Shown: positions 25,209 through 34,971, counted from the first letter of the stretch. The stretch: DNA of 64,000 nt from Verrucomicrobiales bacterium (GCA_016795385.1 JAEUHI010000064.1:62001-126000); one strand, 5' to 3'. Translations and numbers: made by a program. The notes: generated by a model from the sequence alone, not told the origin.

Positions 25209-27518
25209 TCAGAAGGTGGCACCCATCGTGAACTGGAAGCGACCACCGTCGTCGTCGTTGAAGGTGTCGGTCTGAAGCGGGAAGGCGTAGTCGAGACGCA
25301 CCGGCGCACTGCCGAGCACGAAGAGACGGAGACCGATACCCCAGTCGGAGTTCACACCGCCCTCGATCGATCCGGCCGGACCATCGGACACTTCACCCAC
25401 ATCGTAGAAGGTGGCGAAACGGATCTTCTCGACCACGGGGATCGATGCTTCGATCGTTCCATACCAGGAAGTGTTGCCTCCGAGGACCTCGCCGCTGACG
25501 GGATCACGCGGACCCACGTCGCGGTAGTCGAAACCACGCAGGGTGTTCGCACCACCGAGGAAGTGGCGGGTGAAGATGTGGTCGCCCTCGGTCGAATTGT
25601 TGAATTCACCATTCAAGCTGATGATGATATCGTGCGGCAGGGTGAAGTATTGCGCGGCGGTGACCGTCGCGATCGTGTCGTCGACATCGCCACCGAGACC
25701 GGCGAATTCAAATCCGGCCGACACCTTGTTCCCTTCGCGGGGCAGGAAGACATTGTCGCGGGTATCACGTACGATGCTGGCACCGACCGAGCTCTTGAAG
25801 AAGTCGCCTTCTTCCGCCACGAAGGCAGGGGAGGCATTGGGCTCGGCGTCGATCTGCACCTGCTCAGCGCGGTAGTCACCCACGATGTAGGTGAACTCGC
25901 CGATCGACTTGCGCAGCGAGAGGGCAGCACCGTAGTTGGTTTGGTCGAACTGATCGCTGAGGAAGAGCAGGTCGCGGTAGTAGAGCTCGGTCGTGAAGGC
26001 GAGGCGCTGACCGAAGAGCCAGGGCTCGGTGATCGAGACGCTCGCATCGGTGCGCTCGGAACCGGCGCGGACGCTGAAGCGGAAACGCTGACCCGCACCC
26101 GAGAAGCTCGGCCAATCGAAGAGGTCGAAGTTGGACTGCGTCACCTCGAAGAATCCGGTGAGGTTGTCGATCGAGCTGAAGCCGGCCCCGAAGTTCACCG
26201 TTCCGGTGGGCTTCTCGACGACGCGGATGAGGAGATCCTTCTCGTCGATGTAGCTCGTGTCGATCGGCATGATCTCGACGTTCGAGAAGTAATTCATGTT
26301 CTCGAGACGGCGCTGGGTCACGTCGGTCTTGGTGGTGTCATACATCTGACCAGGCTCGAGGGGGAGCTCGCGGCGGATGACGTGATCCTTGGTCTTGTCG
26401 TTTCCTTCGATGTGGACCTGGCCGACCTTGTAGGCGCGGCCTTCCGTGACGTCGAGGACGACACGCACGCTGCCGTTGCCGGCATCGTCGAGACGGGGAG
26501 TGACCCGGGCCTCGGCGTAACCGCGGCGGCCGTACTGGTCGGTGATGACCTTGATGTCATCCTTGAGCTTGTTGCCCGCGAAGGACTGGCCCGCTTCCGT
26601 CTTGAGATAAGGCAGCACGTCGTTCTGCATGTCGAGCACGGTGATACCGGTGATGCCGATGGAGTCGACCTGGTAGGTCTGGCCCTCTTCGATCGTGAAG
26701 ATCACGTCGACATACTTCGCGTCGACACGCATGCGGGAGACGTTCACGACCCGGGCGTTGAGGTAACCGTTGTCACGGTAGTAGTCCTCGATCGCACGGA
26801 CGTCCTGGGCGAGGGTCTCGGGATCGGTGGAACCGCCCTTGCCGAACATCGTCGTGATGCTCTTTTCCTTCTGCGACATCTGGTCTTTCAGGGTCGAGGC
26901 GGTGAAAGCCGAGTTGCCGACGAATTCGATGTTGCGCAGGACCCCCTGGGTGCCTTCGTCGATCGTGAAGAGGACCTTGGAATAACCTTCCGCGGTGGGA
27001 GCTCCGATCGAGTAGGTGACGGTCGCCTCGGAGAAGCCCTTCTTGCGATACATCTCCTGGATCTCTTCACGGGCCGTCTGGAGGACGGATTCGTCGATCG
27101 GCTTGTTCACGTTGAGATCGACCTTGCCGGCGAGCTTCGAAGTCTCGATGAGCGTGTTGCCGACAAATTCGACACCGCCGTAGACGGCACGGGTCTGGGC
27201 CACGACGATGACGGCGACACCGCCGCTCACCTTCTCGGCGAGGATGCGGACATTCTCCACATCACCGCTCGCATAGAGGCTCTTCACGTCTTCATCGACC
27301 TGCGCCATCGTGAGCTTGTCGCCCACACGGGTGGACATGTGCGAGAGCAGTCGCTCGGGAGCGACGGTCTGATTGCCGACATATTGGACATCGATGGATT
27401 TCACGATTCCCCCCTCTTGGGCTTGGGAGAATCCCGCCACAGCGAGCACCAGCCCACAGGCCAGAGTCGCGACAGCGCGTTTCAGAAATCGGTTTCGGTC
27501 GAATCTCGGTAAATTCAT
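25209..27518 (-). CDS. bamA: outer-membrane protein assembly factor BamA (Omp85)
   Basis: A 769-residue protein. The signal peptide is at about 1-34. POTRA domains occupy about 36-430 (five repeats, each with a hydrophobic-Gly pattern such as IEFVGNSAFTASTLKDQM and VDSIGITGITVLDMQNDV). The C-terminal 16-strand barrel follows and ends in Phe, as outer-membrane proteins recognised by BAM do; HFLGGANTLRGFDYRDVGPRD is the conserved L6-type RGF region. It is the essential insertase for outer-membrane beta-barrels. It heads bamA-skp-lpxD and is divergent from ruvB. Confidence 0.95.
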   Translation of the reverse strand: MNLPRFDRNRFLKRAVATLACGLVLAVAGFSQAQEGGIVKSIDVQYVGNQTVAPERLLSHMSTRVGDKLTMAQVDEDVKSLYASGDVENVRILAEKVSGGVAVIVVAQTRAVYGGVEFVGNTLIETSKLAGKVDLNVNKPIDESVLQTAREEIQEMYRKKGFSEATVTYSIGAPTAEGYSKVLFTIDEGTQGVLRNIEFVGNSAFTASTLKDQMSQKEKSITTMFGKGGSTDPETLAQDVRAIEDYYRDNGYLNARVVNVSRMRVDAKYVDVIFTIEEGQTYQVDSIGITGITVLDMQNDVLPYLKTEAGQSFAGNKLKDDIKVITDQYGRRGYAEARVTPRLDDAGNGSVRVVLDVTEGRAYKVGQVHIEGNDKTKDHVIRRELPLEPGQMYDTTKTDVTQRRLENMNYFSNVEIMPIDTSYIDEKDLLIRVVEKPTGTVNFGAGFSSIDNLTGFFEVTQSNFDLFDWPSFSGAGQRFRFSVRAGSERTDASVSITEPWLFGQRLAFTTELYYRDLLFLSDQFDQTNYGAALSLRKSIGEFTYIVGDYRAEQVQIDAEPNASPAFVAEEGDFFKSSVGASIVRDTRDNVFLPREGNKVSAGFEFAGLGGDVDDTIATVTAAQYFTLPHDIIISLNGEFNNSTEGDHIFTRHFLGGANTLRGFDYRDVGPRDPVSGEVLGGNTSWYGTIEASIPVVEKIRFATFYDVGEVSDGPAGSIEGGVNSDWGIGLRLFVLGSAPVRLDYAFPLQTDTFNDDDGGRFQFTMGATF

Positions 27519-27845
27519 CGGCGGTGAAAAGTGTCCGTGCAGTTGTGCGGGTGTTTGGCGAGCCTGCGGAGGCCCTGAGAGAAACCCACTTAGATAGAAC
27601 CTCGCGGCTCTACGTCAAGCTGGAATTTCCTCTGGCACCTAAGCGGAAAGGCAAGAATCGAGCCAACTAAACGACCGATTCCCTGTTCCTGCAATCGATT
27701 ATCGTAAATCACAGGTCACGCAAGCGAAACCTATCGACTTTTATAATTTTTAGGTTATCTTTATTTTCTGGAAGTCCATACAATTTAGATTTCCTTCGCA
27801 TCTCGCGGCCGCCCTGCCAGAATCCACCCCACCCGATCGACCTCC
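27519..27845. promoter_or_regulatory. AT-rich divergent intergenic region between bamA and ruvB
   Basis: A 327-bp gap between divergent starts. The ruvB-proximal part (about 27705-27800) is clearly AT-richer than the surrounding genes and contains a TATAAT at 27742-27747 on the plus strand, a possible -10 box for ruvB. I see no good -35 hexamer at 16-18 bp, and no gene or hairpin in the rest. Promoters for both genes should lie here. Confidence 0.4.
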
Positions 27846-28874
27846 GTGCCTCCCACCCCTTCCAGCGACCCGTCCAGCCAGCCGGCGCGGGATTTCGAGC
27901 AAAGCCTGCGTCCGCCGGACTTCGAGGAATTCTGCGGTCAGGCGAAGGTCAAAGAGCGGCTCATGCTCATGGTCGAGGCGGCAAAAGGCCGGGGCGACGC
28001 CCTCGATCACGTCCTCCTCTGTGGGCCGCCCGGTCTCGGCAAGACCACCCTCGCCCACATCCTCGCGCGCGCGTTCGGCACCGAGATCCACCTCACGAGC
28101 GGTCCCCAGATCGAAAAAGCGGGCGACCTCGCGGGGATTCTGACGAATTTGCAACACGGCGATTTCCTCTTCATCGACGAAATCCACCGGCTCCACCCCG
28201 CCATCGAGGAGTATCTCTATCCGGCGATGGAGGACTACAAGCTCGACATCATCATCGATTCCGGCCCCTCGGCGCGGTCGATCTCGCTCTCCCTGCCCAA
28301 ATTCACCCTCGTCGGGGCCACCACCAAGGCCGGGATGCTTACCCGGCCGCTCCTTTCGCGCTTCGGGATCACGAACCGGCTCGACTACTATTCGCCCGAG
28401 GAGCTCGTCGTCATCATCCGGCGCTCCGCCTCGCTCCTCGGCGTGCCGATCGAAGAAGCCGGTGCCCTCGAGATCGGAGCCCGCAGCCGCGGCACCCCGC
28501 GGATCGCCAACGGCCTCCTCCGCTGGGTGCGCGACTACGCCCAGGTCCGCGCCGACAACGTCATCACCCGCGACGTCGCCCGGGCCGCCCTCGCCATGCT
28601 CGACATCGACGAAGACGGCCTCGACGAGATGGACAAACGCATCCTCGAAGCCGTCGTGCACAAATACCACGGCGGCCCTGTCGGGATCAATTCCATCGCC
28701 GTCGCCGTGGGAGAGGACGAGGCCACCATCAACGAGGTCTACGAGCCCTACCTCATTCTCAAGGGTTACCTGAAACGAACCCCGCGCGGGCGCACCGCCC
28801 TGCCCATCGCCTATCTGAAACTCGGCCTCACTCCGCCCGCCGGAGCCGGAGGCGACCAGCCCAGCTTGTTTTAA
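27846..28874 (+). CDS. ruvB: Holliday junction branch-migration ATPase RuvB
   Basis: A 342-residue AAA+ helicase of the RuvAB complex. Walker A is GPPGLGKTTL (60-69) and Walker B is FLFIDEIH (108-113 or so, Asp111, Glu112). The DYKLDIIIDSGPSARSI segment and the SRFGI arginine-finger region are present. The C-terminal winged helix includes GPVGINSIAVAVGEDEATINEVYEPYLI. The start is GTG at 27846 because no ATG occurs before the conserved DFEEFCGQ segment. RuvA and RuvC are not in this window. Confidence 0.95.
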   Translation: MPPTPSSDPSSQPARDFEQSLRPPDFEEFCGQAKVKERLMLMVEAAKGRGDALDHVLLCGPPGLGKTTLAHILARAFGTEIHLTSGPQIEKAGDLAGILTNLQHGDFLFIDEIHRLHPAIEEYLYPAMEDYKLDIIIDSGPSARSISLSLPKFTLVGATTKAGMLTRPLLSRFGITNRLDYYSPEELVVIIRRSASLLGVPIEEAGALEIGARSRGTPRIANGLLRWVRDYAQVRADNVITRDVARAALAMLDIDEDGLDEMDKRILEAVVHKYHGGPVGINSIAVAVGEDEATINEVYEPYLILKGYLKRTPRGRTALPIAYLKLGLTPPAGAGGDQPSLF

Positions 28875-28913
28875 AGACCACGCCACCGCGCCCCTTCACC
28901 CGACCCGCCCGCC

Positions 28914-29756
28914 ATGAGCGAGTTCATCCTGCAAATCGAGAGCCTTCTCAGCGCCCTTTCCGATCCGGAATACCGCTACCTCGCCCTGGAGCCCCTCATC
29001 ACCTACGGTCTCCTCACCGGAGTGATCCTCGTGCTCGTCGGCTATTTCGCGAAAGCGCCGCGGCTCGAGGTCGCCGCCCTCGTCGTCATCGGCGTGGCCG
29101 CCCTCACCTATTTCCCCTACAAAGACGCCCGCACCGCCGCCCAGCCGCGGATGGAGCAGGTTTACAAAATCGATGCCAAATCCCGCGTCGAGGGTTTTGC
29201 GAAAAACTCGCTCCAGTGGCAGGCGGCCTCATGGCAGTTCAAGCTGCTCGTCGTCGTCGCCTTCGCCACCCTCATGATCGGCGTCCATCGGAATCGCATC
29301 GGACTCGGGCTCGCCGCCGCCACCCTCCTCCTCGCCCTTCTCACCACCAAGCAGGCCATGTGGCTGAATTACCAGGATGCCCTTGCCTATCACCCCAATT
29401 TAAAAAGGCACGACGCCCCCATCGACCGGCGCACCGGTGGCTCCTCCCCCGCTCCGCGCGAGCGCACCAAGGAACGTAACCCCGCGCCTCCCGTCGCCCA
29501 GCCCGTGACACCCGCCGCCCAGGCCCCGGCTCCCGCTCCTGCCACCACCTCGAGCGCTCCGGCCCCGCGCCCCGCGGCCGCCACCATGACCTACCAGCCG
29601 CCCGTGCTCCAGCCCCTCTCCGCTTCGTCGCCCTATTCCTATCCTTCTCCCGCCGTCGACGAGCGCGTCGCGCCACCGATGCCCCCGCAAGCACCGCAAG
29701 TGCCCTTGACGAGACAACAGCGCGCCCGCCAGGTGCAGCCCCTGCCGCGCTACTGA
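28914..29756 (+). CDS. membrane protein with Pro/Ala-rich tail, function unknown
   Basis: A 280-residue protein with about four transmembrane spans in its first half (for example LLTGVILVLVGYFA, LEVAALVVIGVAALTYF and IGLGLAAATLLLALLTT) and a low-complexity cytoplasmic or periplasmic tail (about 160-280) rich in Pro, Ala, Arg and Gln. It starts 39 bp after ruvB on the same strand and overlaps the end of the convergent PhoD-like gene by 7 bp. I do not recognise a family. Confidence 0.65.
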   Translation: MSEFILQIESLLSALSDPEYRYLALEPLITYGLLTGVILVLVGYFAKAPRLEVAALVVIGVAALTYFPYKDARTAAQPRMEQVYKIDAKSRVEGFAKNSLQWQAASWQFKLLVVVAFATLMIGVHRNRIGLGLAAATLLLALLTTKQAMWLNYQDALAYHPNLKRHDAPIDRRTGGSSPAPRERTKERNPAPPVAQPVTPAAQAPAPAPATTSSAPAPRPAAATMTYQPPVLQPLSASSPYSYPSPAVDERVAPPMPPQAPQVPLTRQQRARQVQPLPRY

Positions 29757-30838
29757 GCCGCCGCCGCGCTCCCAAAAGCCACCGGGTGATGCTGCACCCG
29801 CCGGCCCGCGACGTCGTAGAGCTCCATCGTCGCCTCCCGGCGATCCCAATCGATCCGCACCATGCCGAAATTCCGCTCGCGCACATTCTCCGTGCCGATG
29901 CGATGCCGGTTCGGCTCGCCCACCTTGCCTCCGCCCGCATTCGTGAGACCGCTCGAGGTCAGCTCGTAGACCGGGAAGCCCGGGCTCAGCGCATCCCCCG
30001 TTTTCAATTCCATGATTTCCCCCATGTGCCGGTCGCCGCTGAGGAAGATCACCGGACCCGTCTTCGCCTCTCCGAGCATCTTCAAAAGACGGGCCCGTTC
30101 CCGGGGGAAATTCTCCCAGCATTCCCAGCGATGATCCTGCGGGAGGAATTGCACACTTGTCAGGATCAGGCGCAGATCCGCCGGCTTCGCCAGCTCCCCC
30201 GCCAGCCACGTCCATTGTGCCTCGCCCAGCATCGTCGCCGCCGCATCCGTGTTGCGATCGTAGGGACCATCCTCCGTGCGCTGCGGCAGGGCGAGGAGCG
30301 GCCCGCGGAAAGAGCGCGTATCGAGCATCAGGATCTGCAGACGTTTTCCCTCACCCCCATCGTAGAGGCGGCTGTCGTAGATCCCCTCCCGCGACCGCGA
30401 GGGCGAGTCCGCCGGAATCTCGAAAAACTCCTCAAAGACCTTCTTCGCCTCCGCCCGCTTCGGAAACTCCGCCCCGCCGTCGTTCACCCCGTAGTCGTGA
30501 TCATCCCAGATCGCCAGCACCGGACAAGTCGCCTTCAGCTTTTGATAGCCCGGGATCGCCGCCAGCTTCGCATAGGTGGCCCGCATCACCGCCATGTCCT
30601 CCGTGTCCGCATAGACATTGTCGCCGAGAAAGAGGAACAACTGCGGCTGCTGCGCCACGATCGCCTCCCAGATCGGCTGCGGTTTGTCCTGATCCGCGCA
30701 TGAGCCCAGCGCGATCCTCGTCACCGGCTCCGCCGCCGACAGGGGCAGGACCGTCAGCAAGGACGCATAAAGCACCCTCCATCCGACCCTCTTTCGTGCC
30801 GGACCCGACCCTCTTGAATCTTCCTCTCCTCGCTTCAT
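29750..30838 (-). CDS. PhoD-like alkaline phosphatase/phosphodiesterase
   Basis: A 362-residue secreted metallophosphatase. The N-terminal hydrophobic stretch (about 20-38) is a signal sequence. Family motifs are LGSCADQDKP, LGDNVYAD (71-78), WDDHDYG (111-117) and LSGDRHMGE near the C terminus, each contributing metal ligands of the calcineurin-like PhoD fold. It would hydrolyse phosphate esters or diesters outside the cytoplasm. ATG 30838 is chosen for the signal; an earlier in-frame start at 30874 adds 12 residues. Its start faces that of glnD across 80 bp. Confidence 0.88.
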   Translation of the reverse strand: MKRGEEDSRGSGPARKRVGWRVLYASLLTVLPLSAAEPVTRIALGSCADQDKPQPIWEAIVAQQPQLFLFLGDNVYADTEDMAVMRATYAKLAAIPGYQKLKATCPVLAIWDDHDYGVNDGGAEFPKRAEAKKVFEEFFEIPADSPSRSREGIYDSRLYDGGEGKRLQILMLDTRSFRGPLLALPQRTEDGPYDRNTDAAATMLGEAQWTWLAGELAKPADLRLILTSVQFLPQDHRWECWENFPRERARLLKMLGEAKTGPVIFLSGDRHMGEIMELKTGDALSPGFPVYELTSSGLTNAGGGKVGEPNRHRIGTENVRERNFGMVRIDWDRREATMELYDVAGRRVQHHPVAFGSAAAAQ

Positions 30839-30918
30839 GAGCGCGAACCAGTCCGCGATCCTTGCGCCGCGCAAATACTTTTCGCAATCGGTTCGTTTTC
30901 CCGTTTATTCGGCAGCCC

Positions 30919-33726
30919 ATGTCCCACTCCGATCTCCTGGTATCTGCCCGCGCCCAGGCGCAGAGCGTGCTCGACGCGGTGAAAGCCGCTTCGGGAGAAA
31001 AGCGGACCCCGCTCACCATTTACAAAGAGTTTCTCAAGACCGGCCGCAAGGAGATCCGCACCGCCCATGAGGCCGGCGGCGGCGGCATCGAGATCGCCGC
31101 ACGGCGCTCCGGATTGATGGACGTCCTCCTCGGCGATCTCTTCCGCCATTTCCTCGCCGAGACCGGTGCCGCCGAAAAGACCGGCCATCCCCACCCCGTC
31201 ACCATCATGGCCAGCGGCGGTTACGGTCGCGGCCACCTCAATCCCGCGAGCGACATCGATCTCCAGTTCCTCGTCCCCGGCTCCACCCACAAGCTGCCTC
31301 CCGTCGTCGAAGAGCTCGTGCAGAAAGTCTCCATGATGCTCTTCGATCTCGGGCTCGAGGTCAGCTATCCCGTGCGCTCCGTGAAAGAGGCGTGCAAATT
31401 CGCCAACAAGGATCACCAGACCAAGACCACTCTCCTCGACGCCCGCTTCGTCAGCGGCGATGCCGCCCTGTTCACCCAGTTCGAGGATTCCTTCTTCGAG
31501 ACCTGCATCCGCGGCCATGAGAAAAGCTACCTCGCCGAGCGCAGCCGCGACATCCGCTCGCGCCACCAGAAATACGGCCGCACCCCCCACCTCCAGGAGC
31601 CCAATGTGAAAGAAGGCTGCGGCGGCCTGCGCGATCACCACAATCTCATCTGGGTGCTCTGGGTCCTGCGCAAATCGCGCGACCTCCAGGCCCTCGTCCG
31701 CGAAGGCAAACTCACCGGCATCGCCTACGACGAGATCGAGGAAGCCTTCGAGTTCCTCATGCGCGTCCGCAACGAGCTCCACTACAGCCAGCAGGGAAAA
31801 CCCGGCGACATCCTCACCCTGCGCCTCCAGGGCGTCGTCGCCACCAATCTCGAAGTGCCCGGCACCAACATCCTGCGGCGCAGCGAGAACTTCATGCGCG
31901 ATTACTACCGGCACACGCGCAATCTCTTCCAGCACGGCACCTCCCTCATGCAGGCCTTCGAGCTCGAAGTCGTCGGCGATGACACCCGCCGCATCCCCGT
32001 CTTCAATTTCCTCGCCCGCCAGGCCGCCGTCGAGGAAGCCTTCGACGGATTCTATTCCAAAAACGGCCTCATCTATCCCGAGAGCGAGCGCATCTTCGAG
32101 GAGGATCCCTCGCGCATGATGCGCTTCTTCCTCCACTCCCAGCGCCGCAACCTCCGCACCAGCCCCGAGATCCGGAAACTCTTCAAGCTGAACTGGGATC
32201 GCATCGACGACGAATTCCGCCGCAGCCGCGCCATCCGCGACACCTTCGAGGAGATCCTCCAGGCCCGCGGCCAGGTCGCCCACATCTTCCGCCGCATGCA
32301 CCGCGTCGGCTTCCTCGGCCGCTACCTGCCCGAGTTCGGCCAGCTCACCGACCTCGTCCAGCACGAGTTCTTCCACCGCTACTCCGCCGACGAGCACACC
32401 CTCCGCTGCATCGAGATCCTCGATTCCCTCATCCTCACCGAAGATCCGAAGAAACAGCTCTTCAAACGCATCTTCCAGGACATGGAGGATCCCGTCGCCC
32501 TCTACGTCGCCCTCCTCATGCACGACACCGGCCGCGCCGAGAACGTGCGCCATCACGAGGACGCGAGCGCCATCCTCGCCGAGCAGGTCTGCCGCCGCCT
32601 CGGCTACCGCGGCGACCGGCTGCGGCTCATCATGTTCCTCGTCGACCACCACCTCACCTTCTGGAAGACCTCGACGACGATGGACATCAGCGATCTCCAG
32701 ACCATCGCCGATTTCGCCACCGCGATGAAGAGCACCCACTGGATGGAGGCCCTCCACCTCTTCACCTACGTCGACTCCAACGGCACCAACGACGAGGCGT
32801 GGAATGATTGGAAAGCCTCCCTCATGATGCAGCTCCACCGCCGCACCGCCGCCTACTTCCAGGATCGCGGCAAATACCGGCAGGAGTTCACCCGCCCCCT
32901 CGCCGAGACCAAACGCGAAGTCCTCGAAAAAGTCCCCGCCGCCTGGAGCGATGAAGTCGAGGCCCATTTCACCACCCTGCCCGACCGCTACTTCCGCCAC
33001 CGCGGCGTCTCCAGCATCGTGCGCCACGTCGAGCTCTTTCACCGCTTCTTCGAAAAGATAGGCCGGACCGGCAACGACAGCCTCGTCCCCGTCCTCGGCT
33101 GGGAGGCGCGGCCCAACGAAGGCTACAGCCTCCTCGAAGTCGCCGGGTGGAATCGCCACCACCTCCTCGCCAAAGTCGCCGGAGCCCTCGCCGCGCGGAA
33201 CCTGAACATCCTCTCCGCCGACCTCTACACCCGCAGCGACGATCTCGTCCTCGACATCTTCCGCGTCTGCACCGCCACCTTCAATCCCGTCACCTCCCCC
33301 CGCGAGATCGAGCGCATTGAAAAACTCCTCGAGCAGGAATTCGGCGTCGGCGAAAAAGGCGCCGACTTCCGTTCCCTCATCGAGAACCGCGTCTCCCCCT
33401 CCATCCTCCGCGAAGAGCCGCCGAATTTTGACATCCCCCAGCGCGTTTACCTTTCCAACGACGATCACGAGACCACCACCGTCCTCGAGATCCAGGCCCA
33501 GGATCGCATTGGTCTGCTCTACGATCTTTTCACCCTCCTCGGCAATCTCGACGCCGAAGTCCTCAACGCCCGCATCAGCACACAGGCCGGCGCCGCCATC
33601 GACCGCTTCTACCTCGTCGATTCCCAGACCGAGACCAAAATCACCGGCAAAGACCGCCTCGCCGAGATCGAAGCCAAAGTCAGCGAGTGCCTCCATTTGA
33701 CCCGGGCGGAGTTGAGCGGGGTTTGA
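30919..33726 (+). CDS. glnD: bifunctional uridylyltransferase/uridylyl-removing enzyme GlnD
   Basis: A 935-residue nitrogen sensor that uridylylates and deuridylylates PII proteins in response to glutamine. The nucleotidyltransferase motif is SGGYGRGHLNPASDIDL (99-115). The HD hydrolase domain has LLMHDTGR (His535, Asp536) and HHEDASA. Two ACT domains lie at about 740-810 and 850-930 (for example HHLLAKVAGALAARNLNILSA and DRIGLLYDLFTLLGN). The length is close to the usual 850-950. ATG 30919 begins the recognisable N terminus. No PII gene is adjacent. Confidence 0.94.
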   Translation: MSHSDLLVSARAQAQSVLDAVKAASGEKRTPLTIYKEFLKTGRKEIRTAHEAGGGGIEIAARRSGLMDVLLGDLFRHFLAETGAAEKTGHPHPVTIMASGGYGRGHLNPASDIDLQFLVPGSTHKLPPVVEELVQKVSMMLFDLGLEVSYPVRSVKEACKFANKDHQTKTTLLDARFVSGDAALFTQFEDSFFETCIRGHEKSYLAERSRDIRSRHQKYGRTPHLQEPNVKEGCGGLRDHHNLIWVLWVLRKSRDLQALVREGKLTGIAYDEIEEAFEFLMRVRNELHYSQQGKPGDILTLRLQGVVATNLEVPGTNILRRSENFMRDYYRHTRNLFQHGTSLMQAFELEVVGDDTRRIPVFNFLARQAAVEEAFDGFYSKNGLIYPESERIFEEDPSRMMRFFLHSQRRNLRTSPEIRKLFKLNWDRIDDEFRRSRAIRDTFEEILQARGQVAHIFRRMHRVGFLGRYLPEFGQLTDLVQHEFFHRYSADEHTLRCIEILDSLILTEDPKKQLFKRIFQDMEDPVALYVALLMHDTGRAENVRHHEDASAILAEQVCRRLGYRGDRLRLIMFLVDHHLTFWKTSTTMDISDLQTIADFATAMKSTHWMEALHLFTYVDSNGTNDEAWNDWKASLMMQLHRRTAAYFQDRGKYRQEFTRPLAETKREVLEKVPAAWSDEVEAHFTTLPDRYFRHRGVSSIVRHVELFHRFFEKIGRTGNDSLVPVLGWEARPNEGYSLLEVAGWNRHHLLAKVAGALAARNLNILSADLYTRSDDLVLDIFRVCTATFNPVTSPREIERIEKLLEQEFGVGEKGADFRSLIENRVSPSILREEPPNFDIPQRVYLSNDDHETTTVLEIQAQDRIGLLYDLFTLLGNLDAEVLNARISTQAGAAIDRFYLVDSQTETKITGKDRLAEIEAKVSECLHLTRAELSGV

Positions 33727-33740
33727 GGTGGTGGCGTCCT

Positions 33741-33802
33741 CCTACTCCTACTCCTACTCCTACTCCTACTCCTACTCCTACTCCTACTCCTACTCCTACT
33801 CC
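33741..33802. repeat. hexanucleotide microsatellite (CCTACT)10
   Basis: Ten perfect tandem copies of CCTACT (33741-33800), plus a partial CC, start 15 bp after the glnD stop. The array lies in no gene I can support, although it reads as Thr-Pro, Ser-Tyr or Arg-Ser repeats in different frames. Confidence 0.95.
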
Positions 33803-33823
33803 CCCGGCCGTCATCGAAGCCAA

Positions 33824-33925
33824 GCGTCCCGGAGGGACGCCAGAAGGAAGCCGGGGGTGGACCGAGCCCCGCGAGGGGAACCCCCGGGTTCATTCCCGTC
33901 AACAGGAAGCGCCCCGGCGGGGCGC
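33824..33925. repeat. cluster of three GC-rich inverted repeats downstream of glnD
   Basis: Three hairpin-like elements lie in a row: GCGTCCC-GGA-GGGACGC (33824-33840), CCGGGGGT to ACCCCCGG (33851-33887) and GCGCCCC-GGC-GGGGCGC (33909-33925). They resemble intergenic palindromic repeats and could also limit read-through between glnD and the convergent small gene. No U tract follows them. Confidence 0.55.
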
Positions 33926-33946
33926 GAGAAGCGCGTCCATCATCGG

Positions 33947-34396
33947 TCACCGATCCGCCCCTGATCCCCCGCTTTTCATCGCCGCTGGCTTCCGGGCGGA
34001 AAACACGATCGCCTCTCTCTCAAATTCCACTTCAAGGCCCGAGTTCTCCGCGATCAACTCGCAAAGGCGATCAAGGGGAACGTCACCAAGGCGCAAGTTC
34101 AGAGGCCGGGCAGTCTCCTCCGGATCCAGCACCACAAAATTGAGTCTCCTGTAAGTCGGCCCTCCCTCGACTTCGACCGGGGTCCGCGTGAGACTACGCA
34201 AGTAATCGACCGCATCCTCCAAGGCGACATTCTCGAAATCGCTCGTCGGGATTCGAAACGTGTGCGCAAAGGAGCGGGTCGATCGGAAATGGGCCAAAGT
34301 GGGGTATTCACGGGAACGTATTTCACCGAGAAAATATCCCGCCACCAAACCGATACAGAAGAGGGCCATGGCTGCGGGGAAGGAGCGGATTTTCAT
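33947..34396 (-). CDS. small anchored protein with possible STN-like domain
   Basis: A 149-residue protein from ATG 34396. An N-terminal hydrophobic segment (about 7-22) serves as anchor or signal. The segment FENVALEDAVDYLRSLTRTP and the downstream LNLRLGDVPLDRLCELIAENSG with EVEFEREAIVFS match the short secretin/TonB N-terminal (STN) pattern often seen in PVC proteins. The start is chosen so that MKIRSFPAA begins the anchor. The neighbouring 167-residue membrane protein lies 71 bp upstream on the same strand. Confidence 0.55.
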   Translation of the reverse strand: MKIRSFPAAMALFCIGLVAGYFLGEIRSREYPTLAHFRSTRSFAHTFRIPTSDFENVALEDAVDYLRSLTRTPVEVEGGPTYRRLNFVVLDPEETARPLNLRLGDVPLDRLCELIAENSGLEVEFEREAIVFSARKPAAMKSGGSGADR

Positions 34397-34467
34397 GTTT
34401 CTTGGGCTGAATGGCGCGCGCGGACTCGGGTGGAGGATCATTCCGGCGCGGCGCACCGGGCACCCGA

Positions 34468-34971
34468 TCATTCGAGACCTGTCAGTTGCCGTAATTTTTC
34501 CTTGGCACCCGCCACACCTCCGGCGGGCCACGACAGGCCCCAATGGATGGTCGTTTTACCGGTTTTAATCATAAGCTCCTCCGGCACACACGAGTCAATC
34601 CAGCGCTGTGCCTGTTCGGGGATTTTCTGAGGCGTTCGGAGTTCCAGCGAGAGTAACCAGCAAAATCCATCTCCAGTACTCACGCGCCTTACCTCGAATC
34701 CCTCAATTTCGTCCAAGGGAATTTCGATCTGCTTCTTGTTTGAGCCAAGGCTTCCCGCGTAGAGCTCCAGCATGCCGTCCTTCACGCCGACCAGAACGGG
34801 TGGCTTGAAGATCAGATGTGCGCCCACACCCATTCCCGCCGCGAAGATCGTGGCGGCAAAAAGAAAAGGGCCGCTCTCGGCCCCAAAGTAGAGGCTGCCA
34901 AGCCCCGCCGCAAAACAAGGGAAGAAAACCAAACCGCCAATCAACCGGCCGGATCTGAGGGGTGATTTCAT
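34468..34971 (-). CDS. small membrane protein, function unknown
   Basis: A 167-residue protein with two hydrophobic spans at about 9-28 and 33-54 and a soluble C-terminal domain (about 60-167) that begins VLVGVKDGMLELYAG and resembles the PH-like domains of small bacterial membrane proteins, although I cannot confirm this. It lies upstream of the STN-like protein on the same strand. Confidence 0.55.
   Translation of the reverse strand: MKSPLRSGRLIGGLVFFPCFAAGLGSLYFGAESGPFLFAATIFAAGMGVGAHLIFKPPVLVGVKDGMLELYAGSLGSNKKQIEIPLDEIEGFEVRRVSTGDGFCWLLSLELRTPQKIPEQAQRWIDSCVPEELMIKTGKTTIHWGLSWPAGGVAGAKEKLRQLTGLE

Noticed and set aside
25563..27512. 649-residue plus-strand open frame opposite bamA
   Set aside because: It is a shadow of bamA with no domain; bamA's signal, POTRA pattern and terminal Phe decide the strand.
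30835..33696. 953-residue minus-strand open frame opposite glnD
   Set aside because: It is an antisense shadow of glnD with repetitive acidic composition and no motif.
33741..33802. CRISPR-like repeat array
   Set aside because: The array is a 6-bp tandem microsatellite without spacers or cas genes.
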